64,000 nt of DNA from a virus (IMGVR_UViG_3300023202_000205:62001-126000), one strand, 5' to 3'. Counted from the stretch's first letter, positions 10,701 to 19,309 are shown. The notes: a model not told the origin generated them from the letters alone. Made by a program: numbers and translations.

Positions 10701-10848
10701 TATAGTACTTGTCCCAGCCATTGCCCTCGAGAGTGGCTGTACGGTAACCACTCCCAGTCAGATTAACCGCTGGGTACGTAGAAGGGCGCCCTTTACGACC
10801 CTTCTTGACCTCCATCTTTTTCCGCTTCTCAATTCGGGCCTTCCCCAC
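7708..10848 (-). CDS. Large internal virion protein candidate
   Basis: 1046 residues, GTG start with GAGGGT 6 nt upstream. Strongly basic N-terminus (KARIEKRKKMEVKKGRKGRP), a long alpha-helical body, an Ala/Gly/Arg-rich central region about 480-640 that could be amphipathic or membrane-seeking, and a long Gln/Glu/Arg coiled coil around 870-965. No lysozyme or transglycosylase signature is apparent. It lies directly downstream of the portal, where tailed phages often keep ejection or head-maturation proteins. A structural role is likely; a specific function cannot be assigned. Confidence 0.7.
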   Translation of the reverse strand: MGKARIEKRKKMEVKKGRKGRPSTYPAVNLTGSGYRTATLEGNGWDKYYKKALAKLAQDISEEQVEERLGPRAHIDESIKSVLNDIADIYEIQNPNYFGPREEGGVGLDKESWIEAASKRPMYAGDVIRSFGQRTGQSAFETLGSAMMFDPLAQSHDITPDSVLAEKSREFSSTLSELDAAGNVAAVGLARSPFLSFLANFGVPAGSVAFMGDVKEEQKTPHNRRPGLAPYVDLARAQAKYVKSNALLDELDQTQREQGYDPEEVTRARTRLAEGGYGGPEGTAQLYKDQRLVAMDDARQETEQQIQESIGAINQAVETLPDRTAVQKAISQRQAQESEELVKRMLSQGSNWALAPRVMPAVSVLNDLGLMQAGMDATTGQEVAIRGQKDWQLLNINSEPTSLIGEVGDRTLMEPISGRSGKTYDPGTELTPEITEDLKAAGIDKVMAAHSPTWGQLAARYGDTAVTAFAESVMAQKANRLGREVGSRIKQLPGVQKALKGIQEAGGAVSRATGIPKAMQGAKSLGGAMKGQAGRLPRRASELTKSVVESARTGRAAKAMNKALQLVARGGRASRLGPLTSVAAGRLSRMAQSPSTLKALRGLRATSKVLGPLAGLGAGAWDVYEGLSPAGQRRIEQALEKRWLDEYHSGGMVGLGQNALRDIASLPEAAFWDPTHFQAMLADNPGLTNAITSSASGGLTRALDNSGYSMDPSEARDLAKQQFLSKYKRAREMTQEYSDTYTQLAEALPNVGPQTLAVLANNAAYSRVQTRHGEAPKDREVSQLQHDLVEHIEGQHGPQAASRAQELMRLVGDETFVQTFIAHDAEGQPRLNPVMMESLTEGAEAPIPSAPGSWRNPFRREKREISEAGKEFQKEQWKAEHEEAVQQRQAEHVQEMKRIRQQQEDIRRGSQESEQRYQTAKQELRGIREQRQLAQDRGQQVWERIVSPEARDRRLATLEAQKRRSMGLPAREPLQPSRKVPQQPASLGAALTDDYEQFLGQQGISGAPATSVDQPATAPQNVPTTVGADEVAQTLSRLKSQGVIGG

Positions 10849-10857
10849 GGGCTACCC

Positions 10858-12747
10858 TCACATACCACCTTGGAGTAGCATCTGGCCGCCCTGGCTACGG
10901 GCTGACGATCGGATGTCCTCCATCCGCTGCATAACCAAGTCATGAAGGTCCTTATTACCCTCCCGAAGCGCCTTGAGCTCCTGCTTACGACTGAAATCGT
11001 CCATCGTCACAAGCTGCTGGGCAATCTGGTCAGCCTGGTCGGAGATAGCCGACAAAGACTGCGGAGTCTGGCTCTGCGGACCAGGCATACCCCCCATAGG
11101 AGCCCCACCCATACCTGCAGCCGCCGCTCCACCGGCAGCCATGGGATCCATCGGAGCCCCACCTCCAGCCCCGGCCATCATCTGTTGCTGCTGCATAGCT
11201 GACGGAGTTGGGTGCTGAGTCATCCCCTTGAGGACGCCCATCTCCTGCTGCTTCATAGCACGCTCGTCGTATTCCGATTGAATACGGGCCACATAGTCCT
11301 GATGGGACATGACCTTTTTGACCTCTTCGTGAGCGTCGATGCCGAACGGCTGCAGAGCGGTCTGAGGCGACAACTGGTTGGCCGACATGAGCTGCAAGAG
11401 CACTGCCTTACGTTCCATATCATCGGCAATAGTGGTCTTCTGCATCTGAACCTTGGTCCGGTCCAGGCCATACGCCCGCGACACCACATTGACGATCCAC
11501 TCGAGAACCCTGTTATAGAAGGCAGGAATAGCCTGCCAGTAAGCCTCAAACAGACGGAGCGACATAGGAGCTGCCTGGGTAGATAGGTTCATCTGATGGT
11601 ACTCAAGCGGGACACCCAGCTGGTTCAGGTATTCCTGGTGACGGAACTTCAGTTTTTCAGGTGGCAACAGTTTATCGCCTTCCCCTCCCAGGAACTGATA
11701 TTGCAGCGGGTAAGGACTCACGTGGTAGCTCGCCGGATTGTTCCGATGCTCATTCACGATGTTACGAACACGGCCGGAGAAGTTCTCCATACCAGTTGTC
11801 ACCATCGGGTCCTGTCCACCAGGGGTAGGTGTGGGACTTATGATCCTCATACCCAAGGTATAATCGATCGTAATCGCCTGATCCTGTTTGTTAGTTAGCT
11901 GCTGTAGCCACGCAGTACGGAAATTGGCGATGCTGCGAGGAATACCCCACCCTCGCGTACGCAGGCCTGAAATCTGCACCTCTGATTGATGAAGAATCAT
12001 GTCCTCATCGAACCGCAGACGCCCGTTGACGGCGACCGCTTCGAGCACCTCTAGCGGGGTGTCGTCAATGTGAATGCGGGACCTCCCCAGGATGTCCCGC
12101 CGCTCCTCCTCCGGAATCTTCCAGTAGAACTCTTTACGAAGACTAAAGCGATTCTGACTGATCTCGATGTCAGATGGGTCATACCTGTTTAGTTTGACCT
12201 TCGACAAATCGGGGTCCCGGCGATCGAAGACTTCGTAATTCGAACGGTCTCCACAGCGCGGGCATGCCGACTTACGATGCCACCTCAGATAAGGTGCTGC
12301 CGTGTGGAACTCCAGATTATAGCCGACCTCCGAAAGTGGCTGCTCCAGTTGACACCCTTCGCAACGAACAAAACGCTTGAATGGTAAGTAGATACTGACG
12401 AAGGAGTTACCATAACATAGGTAGTCGTAAGCGGGGCCAAGCAGCTCCCGGCGGTAGTCCATATGGTTACTAAACAGATCTTTGAAAGCCGATTCTTCAT
12501 CAGCCTGAAGATCAGGGAACTCCAACACCGTCATGAAATGACAGGCCACTCGCTCCATCGCAGTACGGTAGTTACCGTCTGAGATCCACATGTACTGGGA
12601 CCACCACATCACCAATTCGTGGTTGTCTGGTACCGCCACCGTAGAGTAATCCAGCCACGGAGTCATAAATGGTCGCTGGTTTGGCGACAAAGAGGTGCTA
12701 TTGGTTAGCGCTCGATTATCGGGAGTGGGGATAATTGAGTTAGGCAT
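10858..12747 (-). CDS. Portal protein with zinc-ribbon insertion
   Basis: 629 residues. The portal forms the dodecameric ring at the head vertex through which DNA is packaged and ejected. Supporting features: length; an N-terminal WW/aromatic region; an all-alpha middle with EVQISGLRTRGWGIPRS and KQDQAITIDYTLGMRII; HQEYLNQLGVPLEYHQMNLS followed by SLRLFEAYWQAIPAF; and a Gln/Met/Gly/Ala-rich C-terminal tail. Unusually it carries a treble Cys pair insertion, Cys129-x2-Cys132 and Cys162-x2-Cys165, that looks like a zinc ribbon. Position next to other head genes agrees. The ATG lies only 9 nt below the palindrome at 12757-12772. The assignment rests on overall pattern, not on a single diagnostic motif. 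Confidence 0.75.
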   Translation of the reverse strand: MPNSIIPTPDNRALTNSTSLSPNQRPFMTPWLDYSTVAVPDNHELVMWWSQYMWISDGNYRTAMERVACHFMTVLEFPDLQADEESAFKDLFSNHMDYRRELLGPAYDYLCYGNSFVSIYLPFKRFVRCEGCQLEQPLSEVGYNLEFHTAAPYLRWHRKSACPRCGDRSNYEVFDRRDPDLSKVKLNRYDPSDIEISQNRFSLRKEFYWKIPEEERRDILGRSRIHIDDTPLEVLEAVAVNGRLRFDEDMILHQSEVQISGLRTRGWGIPRSIANFRTAWLQQLTNKQDQAITIDYTLGMRIISPTPTPGGQDPMVTTGMENFSGRVRNIVNEHRNNPASYHVSPYPLQYQFLGGEGDKLLPPEKLKFRHQEYLNQLGVPLEYHQMNLSTQAAPMSLRLFEAYWQAIPAFYNRVLEWIVNVVSRAYGLDRTKVQMQKTTIADDMERKAVLLQLMSANQLSPQTALQPFGIDAHEEVKKVMSHQDYVARIQSEYDERAMKQQEMGVLKGMTQHPTPSAMQQQQMMAGAGGGAPMDPMAAGGAAAAGMGGAPMGGMPGPQSQTPQSLSAISDQADQIAQQLVTMDDFSRKQELKALREGNKDLHDLVMQRMEDIRSSARSQGGQMLLQGGM

Positions 12748-12756
12748 AGAGTCTCT

Positions 12757-12772
12757 GTGTTCGCGCGAACAC
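12757..12772. promoter_or_regulatory. 16-bp palindromic operator-like site, copy 1
   Basis: GTGTTCGCGCGAACAC, a perfect palindrome, 9 nt upstream of the portal start codon in the 55-nt gap between genes. One of nine GTGTTC-N4-GAACAC copies in the window. Confidence 0.8.
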
Positions 12773-12802
12773 TTTTTCCACTGGGGGAGCTGTCATAAGC
12801 TA

Positions 12803-13705
12803 TCAGTCGACCCGGACGAGAACAACTAACAACATCTCGTGACCATCGACTCGCATCTCAAAGGTAAACCCGTAGTATACACAGGGATACGTATTACCTT
12901 CGTGACTGACCGTCAAGCAGTCAGAGGGCTCCTGCGATATAGGGGGCTCAACAATCACCGCATCGTCGTCATCGACGTATCCCAGGACAACGAGCTGGTC
13001 CGAGATAGCAAGCTTGTTCACTCGTAGCCGGTGGCGGCCCATCCGCTCCGACTCCATGATAATCTTGATACGCTCAGCAGACGGGGACGTGGAACTTGCC
13101 ACCCGCAGCCCATTGAGTGCTGCCATACCAGATCCACCAGTAGTCGCCGCAACCGTTTGTGCCATCTCCGGCCCCGGCATAGCTGGTGTAACGTCTGTAG
13201 GAGGCGCCTTCTCCGGCTCTGGGGCAACCTCCTCGTGAGCGGTCTTGGCTTCCTGTCCCTGGACGTTGACAGGGGTTTCCGCGTCGAGATGAGCCGATGA
13301 ACGGCGAACAGGCTGCACCCCCACCCCGTGCTCTGCGGCAGTCTTCGGCGCTGGGGGGCGAACTGTAATGCCCATCGCCTCGACCCCCATTTCCAAAGAA
13401 GCGTCCTTGTGAAGCACGCCCTGAGGGGCCTGAGCAGCATTCTCCGGGTTGACTATGGAGCTCATAGCACAATTGCGGACACCCTCTTCGCGAGATACCG
13501 TCCCATCATCGTTGACAGTCACTTGGTCCACCCGGATATCGGACAGATCACCCTCCCGCGAGGCTACGGAGGCCCCAGAAGGGAGCCGCAGCTCCGTCTG
13601 ATCTTCTCCGGGGGATACGTGTTCCGCCCGGGCCAGGCCGCTAAGTCGGTTAGGGTGGTCCTTGCAGTAATGAATCCCTGCAAAACCTAGATTGCCTTCA
13701 TCCAT
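12803..13705 (-). CDS. Hypothetical virion-block protein
   Basis: 300 residues, not recognised. The N-terminus contains HYCKDHPNR, then a segment rich in Glu and Val, a long disordered Ala/Pro/Glu region (about 100-195), and a C-terminal beta-rich domain with alternating hydrophobic residues (LVVLGYVDDDDAVIVE, MLLVVLVRVD). No membrane segment. It directly precedes the palindrome and the portal gene, so it may end its own transcription unit. Confidence 0.65.
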   Translation of the reverse strand: MDEGNLGFAGIHYCKDHPNRLSGLARAEHVSPGEDQTELRLPSGASVASREGDLSDIRVDQVTVNDDGTVSREEGVRNCAMSSIVNPENAAQAPQGVLHKDASLEMGVEAMGITVRPPAPKTAAEHGVGVQPVRRSSAHLDAETPVNVQGQEAKTAHEEVAPEPEKAPPTDVTPAMPGPEMAQTVAATTGGSGMAALNGLRVASSTSPSAERIKIIMESERMGRHRLRVNKLAISDQLVVLGYVDDDDAVIVEPPISQEPSDCLTVSHEGNTYPCVYYGFTFEMRVDGHEMLLVVLVRVD

Positions 13706-13742
13706 TCCGAATGGTACCCTTCCTTCGGATATTTTGCAAGGG

Positions 13743-14540
13743 CTAGGAGATCGTAGACAACGCAGACGCTAACAGGTTGTCCCAGTTGACTTGGGCGTCG
13801 ACTGCATGGACGTCATCAATATCCAAAAACGGTGTAAAATCGGCAGCTTTCTCCATGTCAGGCACCTCTGACGTTAGAATCCAGTTGGCGCGACTCTGAT
13901 AAGGGATGCCCATGTGAAGCGGCGCTGCTTTGAGAATCTCAGCTACCTGCCTTCCTTTACGCTCGAGTGTATCCGCTACTGACCTCATGGATGGTCCGTG
14001 AAACCGATCGATGACGTTGACGTACATATGCCGGCAGCGCTCACACATCGTACCAAGGTAGCCCTCAAGGATCTCATTCCCCCCGTCATAAGCATCGGCA
14101 CACCCGAAGTCCCACTCATCAAAATGATCCTCGTAGAACCGTGCGGCGTCCTCTATAACGATGTTGAGTCTTCCCTCATCCATGTAGTGGACCAGGAGGG
14201 GGTAGTTATCCAACGCCACTTGGACCATTACCGGGTCAATCTCGATAATCGTCAGATCCACCCGAGGAAAGTTGTAAAGCAGCTGCACAGCGCCGGACCC
14301 GCTCCCGAGACCCACCATGGAGGCTGTAGCGCTTGGGTTCATAACGGCACCCAACATCCACCCGAGTGGGTAGATGGAGCTGGATATCGGCCCAGGAGCT
14401 CCGTATGGAAGTGACTCGTGAACGATGGCTGCTGAAGGCCTTAGGTAAGAAGCCCCCTGCTGTTGTCCATTCAGGAGCAGGATCCGTTGCTGGCCATGGT
14501 CTACGACCTCGATAACACCGAAACGTCCTTTACGCTGCAT
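13743..14540 (-). CDS. Spermidine-synthase-like SAM-dependent enzyme
   Basis: 265 residues with a class I S-adenosylmethionine-binding fold of the polyamine aminopropyltransferase type. Motif I is VGLGSGSGAVQLL (residues 76-88). The end of beta-strand 2 is TIIEIDPVM, with acidic Glu100 and Asp102. Beta-strand 3 is NIVIEDAARFYE with Asp131, and WDFGCADAYDG marks strand 4. In spermidine synthases this architecture precedes catalysis on decarboxylated SAM. The usual catalytic Asp-Thr/Ser-Asp segment reads ADAYDG here, so the substrate is uncertain, and simple methyl transfer is also possible. It overlaps the end of the 1002-residue virion-block gene by 11 nt, which implies coupled expression with structural proteins. 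Confidence 0.75.
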   Translation of the reverse strand: MQRKGRFGVIEVVDHGQQRILLLNGQQQGASYLRPSAAIVHESLPYGAPGPISSSIYPLGWMLGAVMNPSATASMVGLGSGSGAVQLLYNFPRVDLTIIEIDPVMVQVALDNYPLLVHYMDEGRLNIVIEDAARFYEDHFDEWDFGCADAYDGGNEILEGYLGTMCERCRHMYVNVIDRFHGPSMRSVADTLERKGRQVAEILKAAPLHMGIPYQSRANWILTSEVPDMEKAADFTPFLDIDDVHAVDAQVNWDNLLASALSTIS

Positions 14541-17538
14541 CGACCGGAGCCCTCACCGCGTCCTCTTGCTCCTTCTTCTTACGCTTGAGATAACGAACAA
14601 GTGCCCTGGCCCGCGCACGATCCAACTGCCGGTAAGGCTTATTAGTCGCAAGCCCCATACTGGCATAGAAGTCCGTCAAAGCCTCCGTCGGGTCTACTGC
14701 CTCAAACCCCTCAGGTACCTGAGGAGTTTCCCCAACACGAAGACCAACACGGTATCCATGGAAACCCTCATCTGGAATACCCGATTCAGGCACAAAAGGT
14801 ATCTCCGACTCATAAGGAGCAGGCTTACCTGGTCCTTCCGTAGGCAGTGCAAAACGCCGCTGCGGCAACCTCCGAACAACCACCTTCCCCTCTGGCGTCA
14901 GAAGTATGTGCTGCTGCAGCGGTTTGAACTGCGCGACATCAGCAGTCTTATGTTGATCCACGCCCCCCGTACTCGCCCGATCCTTTTGGTCGAGCGTAGC
15001 CTGGACAGGTTGTTGCTGGGCAAACTCGATCTGCTCAGTGGCTTCTGGAGTATCGTCGAAGACTTCCGACTGTACGTCCTGAGAAGAATCCCTGCTCCGC
15101 AGGTGCGTATTCCCACCAAGATCAGGGTCAAGCTGCCCGGGAGACGGAATAAGCGCTGCCCTCTTTAGAATAGCCGAATAGTCGAGCCCCGTCTTCGTAG
15201 CAGCACCGGCGTTTGCCGCCAGTTGTTGCTGCTCATTCTCCGTAGGGCCAATCACGCCAGGGGCTGGCTGATTCATAGCTGTACCGGGGGCCTCCGTCTT
15301 TACCGGGAGTGCTGGGTTTTGCGCCCCATTGTCCAGCTCAGCAAGAATCTCTTCCTCATCCTCCGTATCGGGAATGGTCGCGATCTCGTCGTCATCCGCA
15401 GCTCCCGTACCAATCGTCTGGTCAGGGATCTCAGCGGCGGTCACCTGCATACCTGGTTGGGGTTGCTGCAAAGGCTGGGAAGGCATCTGAGGAGGAGCCG
15501 CATGCTGGGCCATGGGAGGTTGGCCGGTAGCCTGCTGACCCTGCTGTCCCTGCATCAACTGCCTGACAAAATTCTGAGCAACGAATTCAGGATCACCTTC
15601 CTCCAATCGCTGCTGAGAAGGGAGGGGCACCTGCTGACCACCTTGAGCAGGTGGTTGCTGGGCTGGCATACCCGCTTGGTCAGCAGGCGGCTGGTCTGCG
15701 CCCTCCGGAGGAGGAGGCGGAGGGGCAAAAGCCGCACTCTGCGCCTGCTTGGCTGCTGCATATTTGTTGTATGCCAACTCAACCCTCTGAAGCACCTCGA
15801 TAGGGGGCTCCATCGCGTGCTCAGTATAGGTGTCCGCCAGCTTGACTGCTCGGGAAAGCTCAGACAGGAGCTCCTCCGAGGCATGTTTGAACTTGCCTGC
15901 ATCCTCAATATCCCCGACCTGCGTATGCTTCTGCTCTACCTTATGAGCTGAAGTAAGACCATCGGCAGTACGAGCACTACCTGGAGCAGTCTTAGGCTTC
16001 TCGGTAGCAACGGCGTGTATATCGGTGTTAATCTGATCCGTCCAGGTCCCTCTCTGACCGCTACTATAGTCCGTTTCATAATCGTCATGACGCACCTGCT
16101 CCCCATAAGCAGAACCAGCTTGTTTAACCGGTTTGAGAGAAGACTTCACTTTGGCTAGCCGCTTAGCGTTGGCTACGAGCTGGCGGCGCTCCTCGTTATT
16201 GCGCTTTGCCCACCCCTGATCCTCTCGGTCGATCAACTCCTTTAAGCGGGAGAGGACCTTATCGAACGGCATCAACTCGAAGTCTTCCTGGTCGTCGTGA
16301 GTGATGCCTGCCTCACCAGCATCTACCCCGAAAAAGAAGTACGTGCGCTCTCCATCGAAATCTGAGTTATCCCAGAACTCGTTGCCACTATCCTTTGGCC
16401 ACACGGCCTCAACTGTACCAGCGTTGTAAACATTGATAGGGTGGCGGTTCGACTCTTCGATCGTCTCACGAATGGCGGCGTCTCGAGGCTGCTCGCCATC
16501 ATCGACACCCCCACCTGGAAACAGGAGATAGTCGCCTTTATCAATTGCGTAAACCCCACCCGTGTTGAATAGAATCATCTCCGACCGAGGCCGTAGCTTG
16601 TTCTCAGGAGCGGAATCGTGGTGATCAACGAGAGGCTCCCGCTCTTCACCAGCTGTTTTCCCCTGCTCAGAACCTCGCCAAAGACGGCACCAGTGCTCCG
16701 GCTGGATCTCGCCCCGTACCTGTGAGCAGATGTACTTGCCACTCACCACTTTCTGAAAGGCGAACTTGCAACTACCGCACTTCTGCTCCCCTCGGGGCTC
16801 CTTTTTGTAGGTTGCCAGCTCTTTGGACATCTTGTAATTAGGCGTTCCCGACCCGAGCAGGTAGTAGAGCAGTGGAGTCTCCCGCTGCTCCTCTTCCGGC
16901 AATTTGTGGAACCGCTCGATAGCCTGCTGTACCCCTGGAGGGGCATCTTTACCTGCTCCTGGGTAGTGGGTCAGGTTACCGTGCTCATCCTCACCTCTAC
17001 GCTCCAAAAGCCTCTGATACATCCCCTTGATGTCTGCAGACTCCGCCGCCAACTTACCATTCTCGATCAATTGGTCCTGCTCAATCTGGCGAAGCGCCAG
17101 CTTGATCTGCGCCTCTTCAATCCACTCACTAATTTTGTGGAAGCCAACAGGCATACCCGAAGAGTAGCGGTCCACCTTTTCAATGTACTTCATGAGATTA
17201 GCGTTACTCGGACGGGCTGGGTTACCACCAGTAGGGGTCGTATAGAAAGGTTCGTTTCTCTTGGGGGAAAGATCCTGCTCGTCTTTCACACCAGCCTCCT
17301 TGGTCACAGCCTCCAGCGCCTCTATAGCTGCTTCTACATCTCGTCGTGTCCGGGCTTTGGTAGCCTCGACTACTTCAGAGATCGCGCTTACAGGTAGGTC
17401 TGCTACCCGCTGAGCAAGCGTTTTGTTCTTTTTGCGAGTAGGGCGCTTGGCATCAGGTACGCGTTTATACGACTTCCGTGAGCCGATGACGTCACGCAGT
17501 CTCTTACCCAAGCTCGAGGTAAACTGTGGCTGATTCAA
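14530..17538 (-). CDS. Large virion-block protein with Cys4 motif and Nudix domain
   Basis: 1002 residues, TTG start overlapping the previous stop. The N-terminus is basic and helical. At residues 254-284 there is a four-cysteine motif: Cys254-x2-Cys257-x13-Cys271-x12-Cys284, ending PEHWCRLW. It resembles the small high-potential iron-sulphur-like or zinc motif seen in some phage head proteins. Residues about 317-430 form a Nudix hydrolase domain: the box starts at Gly343, with Glu349, Arg357, Glu358, Glu361 and Glu362 in the GX5EX7REUXEE pattern. Nudix enzymes hydrolyse nucleoside diphosphates linked to another moiety. The C-terminal half is low-complexity Gln/Pro-rich linker followed by a small ordered domain with a Lys/Arg-rich end. 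A capsid or decoration role with an attached enzyme is an inference. Confidence 0.75.
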   Translation of the reverse strand: MNQPQFTSSLGKRLRDVIGSRKSYKRVPDAKRPTRKKNKTLAQRVADLPVSAISEVVEATKARTRRDVEAAIEALEAVTKEAGVKDEQDLSPKRNEPFYTTPTGGNPARPSNANLMKYIEKVDRYSSGMPVGFHKISEWIEEAQIKLALRQIEQDQLIENGKLAAESADIKGMYQRLLERRGEDEHGNLTHYPGAGKDAPPGVQQAIERFHKLPEEEQRETPLLYYLLGSGTPNYKMSKELATYKKEPRGEQKCGSCKFAFQKVVSGKYICSQVRGEIQPEHWCRLWRGSEQGKTAGEEREPLVDHHDSAPENKLRPRSEMILFNTGGVYAIDKGDYLLFPGGGVDDGEQPRDAAIRETIEESNRHPINVYNAGTVEAVWPKDSGNEFWDNSDFDGERTYFFFGVDAGEAGITHDDQEDFELMPFDKVLSRLKELIDREDQGWAKRNNEERRQLVANAKRLAKVKSSLKPVKQAGSAYGEQVRHDDYETDYSSGQRGTWTDQINTDIHAVATEKPKTAPGSARTADGLTSAHKVEQKHTQVGDIEDAGKFKHASEELLSELSRAVKLADTYTEHAMEPPIEVLQRVELAYNKYAAAKQAQSAAFAPPPPPPEGADQPPADQAGMPAQQPPAQGGQQVPLPSQQRLEEGDPEFVAQNFVRQLMQGQQGQQATGQPPMAQHAAPPQMPSQPLQQPQPGMQVTAAEIPDQTIGTGAADDDEIATIPDTEDEEEILAELDNGAQNPALPVKTEAPGTAMNQPAPGVIGPTENEQQQLAANAGAATKTGLDYSAILKRAALIPSPGQLDPDLGGNTHLRSRDSSQDVQSEVFDDTPEATEQIEFAQQQPVQATLDQKDRASTGGVDQHKTADVAQFKPLQQHILLTPEGKVVVRRLPQRRFALPTEGPGKPAPYESEIPFVPESGIPDEGFHGYRVGLRVGETPQVPEGFEAVDPTEALTDFYASMGLATNKPYRQLDRARARALVRYLKRKKKEQEDAVRAPVDAA

Positions 17539-18998
17539 ACCACGTACCTTTCTTCCGGTTCATCACTCGTAAGCAGATTTTTGAGTAGTGCAGCACCCAG
17601 GCCCACTCCCCCACCGATGAGGGCTCCCTTACCAAAGCGCGGTTTGAACTCCCGCCACATAGACGGGCTACTCCCAGGGAGATAGGCGTCCTGTGCTTCC
17701 TGCATCCGTCGAGCAGCGGTGGAAGGTTCCATTTCGGTCGCCTGGAAGTTACGCCCCAGCTGTCCCAGAAGAGCACGCCTGTCTGGCTCAACCGCCTGGT
17801 AGGACTGGTTACCCTGATAAGCCCCGTAACCACCATACCCTAAGCCACCCGCCCCAGCACCACCTAGGGTGTACAGCAGGATGTCAGCCATACTGCCACG
17901 CTTCTCTTCTGAGGCCGTCTTCTTCATGTCCTCAGGCAGGAAAAGCTCTGCGGGGTTGAGTGCGGAGGCGAACTTGGGGCGGTAGACCTCTTGGTCGTCT
18001 TGCTCAGGACGGCCCTTTTCACGAGCCCGATTGAGCAGCCGGTAAAGTGCATATAACCCGACTCCGCCCAAAGCAGCACCGCCGCCCCACTTGGCTACGT
18101 CTCCCCACGGAACGGAACTTCCAAAGTCTACGCCACCACGGACGTTAATAGGAAGCCCCTTCTCGGAGATGTTTTTAAGAGCTTGAGCTCCTGCCCCCGT
18201 CCCTTCTCGAACGTTCTTGATGGCTCCCTTCGCCTCCGAAGTAACGTCACCAAGGCCCTTGGTGCCCTCCTCCAAATTGCTGAGAACCTTGTTCAGATTC
18301 TCTGCCGTGCGGTCAGCTTCGCTTACACCAAGCGCAAGACCACCCAACCCGACTTTGGACCCAAGACCACCAGTCATAGCCCAGGTAGCACGGTTCGAGG
18401 CTCTCGGTCCGAGAATCGCCTCGATGCGGGAAAGATCGTCCATACTGGAGATCTCGATGGGAGGGCCGCCCTTTTGCGGAAGAGTATATGTCCCCGGTGC
18501 CTCTCCCATGTTCCACACGGGGTCGTCGAACTTCCCCTTGCGAGCGGTACGTAGAGCCTTGCCAGGATCACCACCCATGTACTGGTGACGAAGCCCACGC
18601 GTGCCCGAGAGCGCACCAAGCAGGCCAAGTGTCGCCGCACTCTCTGGGCTCTCTGGATCAAGTGCATAGCCAGTACCGGCACCCGCAGCTCCACCACCGG
18701 CTACCCAAGGTACGTCACGTACCATGCCTCGGAGAGCTGGGCCGACAGCCGCCCGCTTCTTGAGGCTCTTTTTGACCGCCTGCCCATTCTTCACATCCAT
18801 CAAACCGGCTCCCTCGAGTTTCTCGTAATAGTTGGGGTCTTCCTGGAGGTGCTCTTCAGCGATCTGCTCCGCCTCTGCTGAATCAGATGTGTGCTCAAGT
18901 TCCTCTTCGGAACCGAGCTCGCGCTCCTTCTCGATCGGCCATTTTCCCTCTCGAGCGGCCTTAGAAAGGATGCGTTCCACCGTTTCAGCAGGGGTCAT
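17535..18998 (-). CDS. Virion-block membrane protein with DUF5661-like N-terminus
   Basis: 487 residues. Residues about 28-62 (SEEELEHTSDSAEAEQIAEEH, then LQEDPNYYEKLE) match the DUF5661 pattern of an ELEHT helix followed by a conserved DPxYY. Glycine-rich hydrophobic stretches follow at about 98-112 and 128-140, with further candidates near 320-345, 375-400 and 455-478. ALNPAELFLPE lies at about 350-360. This combination of soluble N-terminus and several weak membrane helices resembles the other proteins of the 4-8 kb block. Function unknown. Confidence 0.7.
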   Translation of the reverse strand: MTPAETVERILSKAAREGKWPIEKERELGSEEELEHTSDSAEAEQIAEEHLQEDPNYYEKLEGAGLMDVKNGQAVKKSLKKRAAVGPALRGMVRDVPWVAGGGAAGAGTGYALDPESPESAATLGLLGALSGTRGLRHQYMGGDPGKALRTARKGKFDDPVWNMGEAPGTYTLPQKGGPPIEISSMDDLSRIEAILGPRASNRATWAMTGGLGSKVGLGGLALGVSEADRTAENLNKVLSNLEEGTKGLGDVTSEAKGAIKNVREGTGAGAQALKNISEKGLPINVRGGVDFGSSVPWGDVAKWGGGAALGGVGLYALYRLLNRAREKGRPEQDDQEVYRPKFASALNPAELFLPEDMKKTASEEKRGSMADILLYTLGGAGAGGLGYGGYGAYQGNQSYQAVEPDRRALLGQLGRNFQATEMEPSTAARRMQEAQDAYLPGSSPSMWREFKPRFGKGALIGGGVGLGAALLKNLLTSDEPEERYVV

Positions 18999-19006
18999 GG
19001 CACACC

Positions 19007-19195
19007 TCAGGAACGAGACTTGAGAAGTCGGTATAGCTGGTCTACAGGGCTTGCGGACCCTTTCTTCTCCCAGGTTTCAGGGACCCGGTTTTCCTTATTA
19101 GCCGTTGAGTAGAACACTTCTTTAGCCTTCTTGTCAGACTTGTACGTGTCCTTCATCGACTCCATGACTTTTTTGGCCTTGCCCTTGAGCGGCAT
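19007..19195 (-). CDS. Small basic protein
   Basis: 62 residues, ATG with GGGGGTG upstream. The pattern is a Lys-rich helix (KGKAKKVMESMKDTYKSDKKAKEV), then FYSTANKENRVPETW. Short phage proteins with the order 'VM.SMK..Y....K...VFY...NK' are common in large phage genomes, but I know no function for them. First gene downstream of the palindrome at 19294-19309. Confidence 0.6.
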   Translation of the reverse strand: MPLKGKAKKVMESMKDTYKSDKKAKEVFYSTANKENRVPETWEKKGSASPVDQLYRLLKSRS

Positions 19196-19293
19196 AGATC
19201 ACCCCCAGCAGTAGGTACTGTAGTATCCTACGCGAGGACCTGTATAGGGCCACCCTTCTACCTAGGCGGCACCCGTACAGACCCCAGGAGAAA

Positions 19294-19309
19294 GTGTTCG
19301 CGAGAACAC
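19294..19309. promoter_or_regulatory. 16-bp palindromic operator-like site, copy 2
   Basis: GTGTTCGCGAGAACAC; arms perfect, centre GCGA, the only copy without a symmetric or RCGY centre. It touches the stop codon of the 195-residue gene and lies 98 nt above the next start. On the minus strand it is followed by CTTTCTCC, so a terminator role is also conceivable here. Confidence 0.75.
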
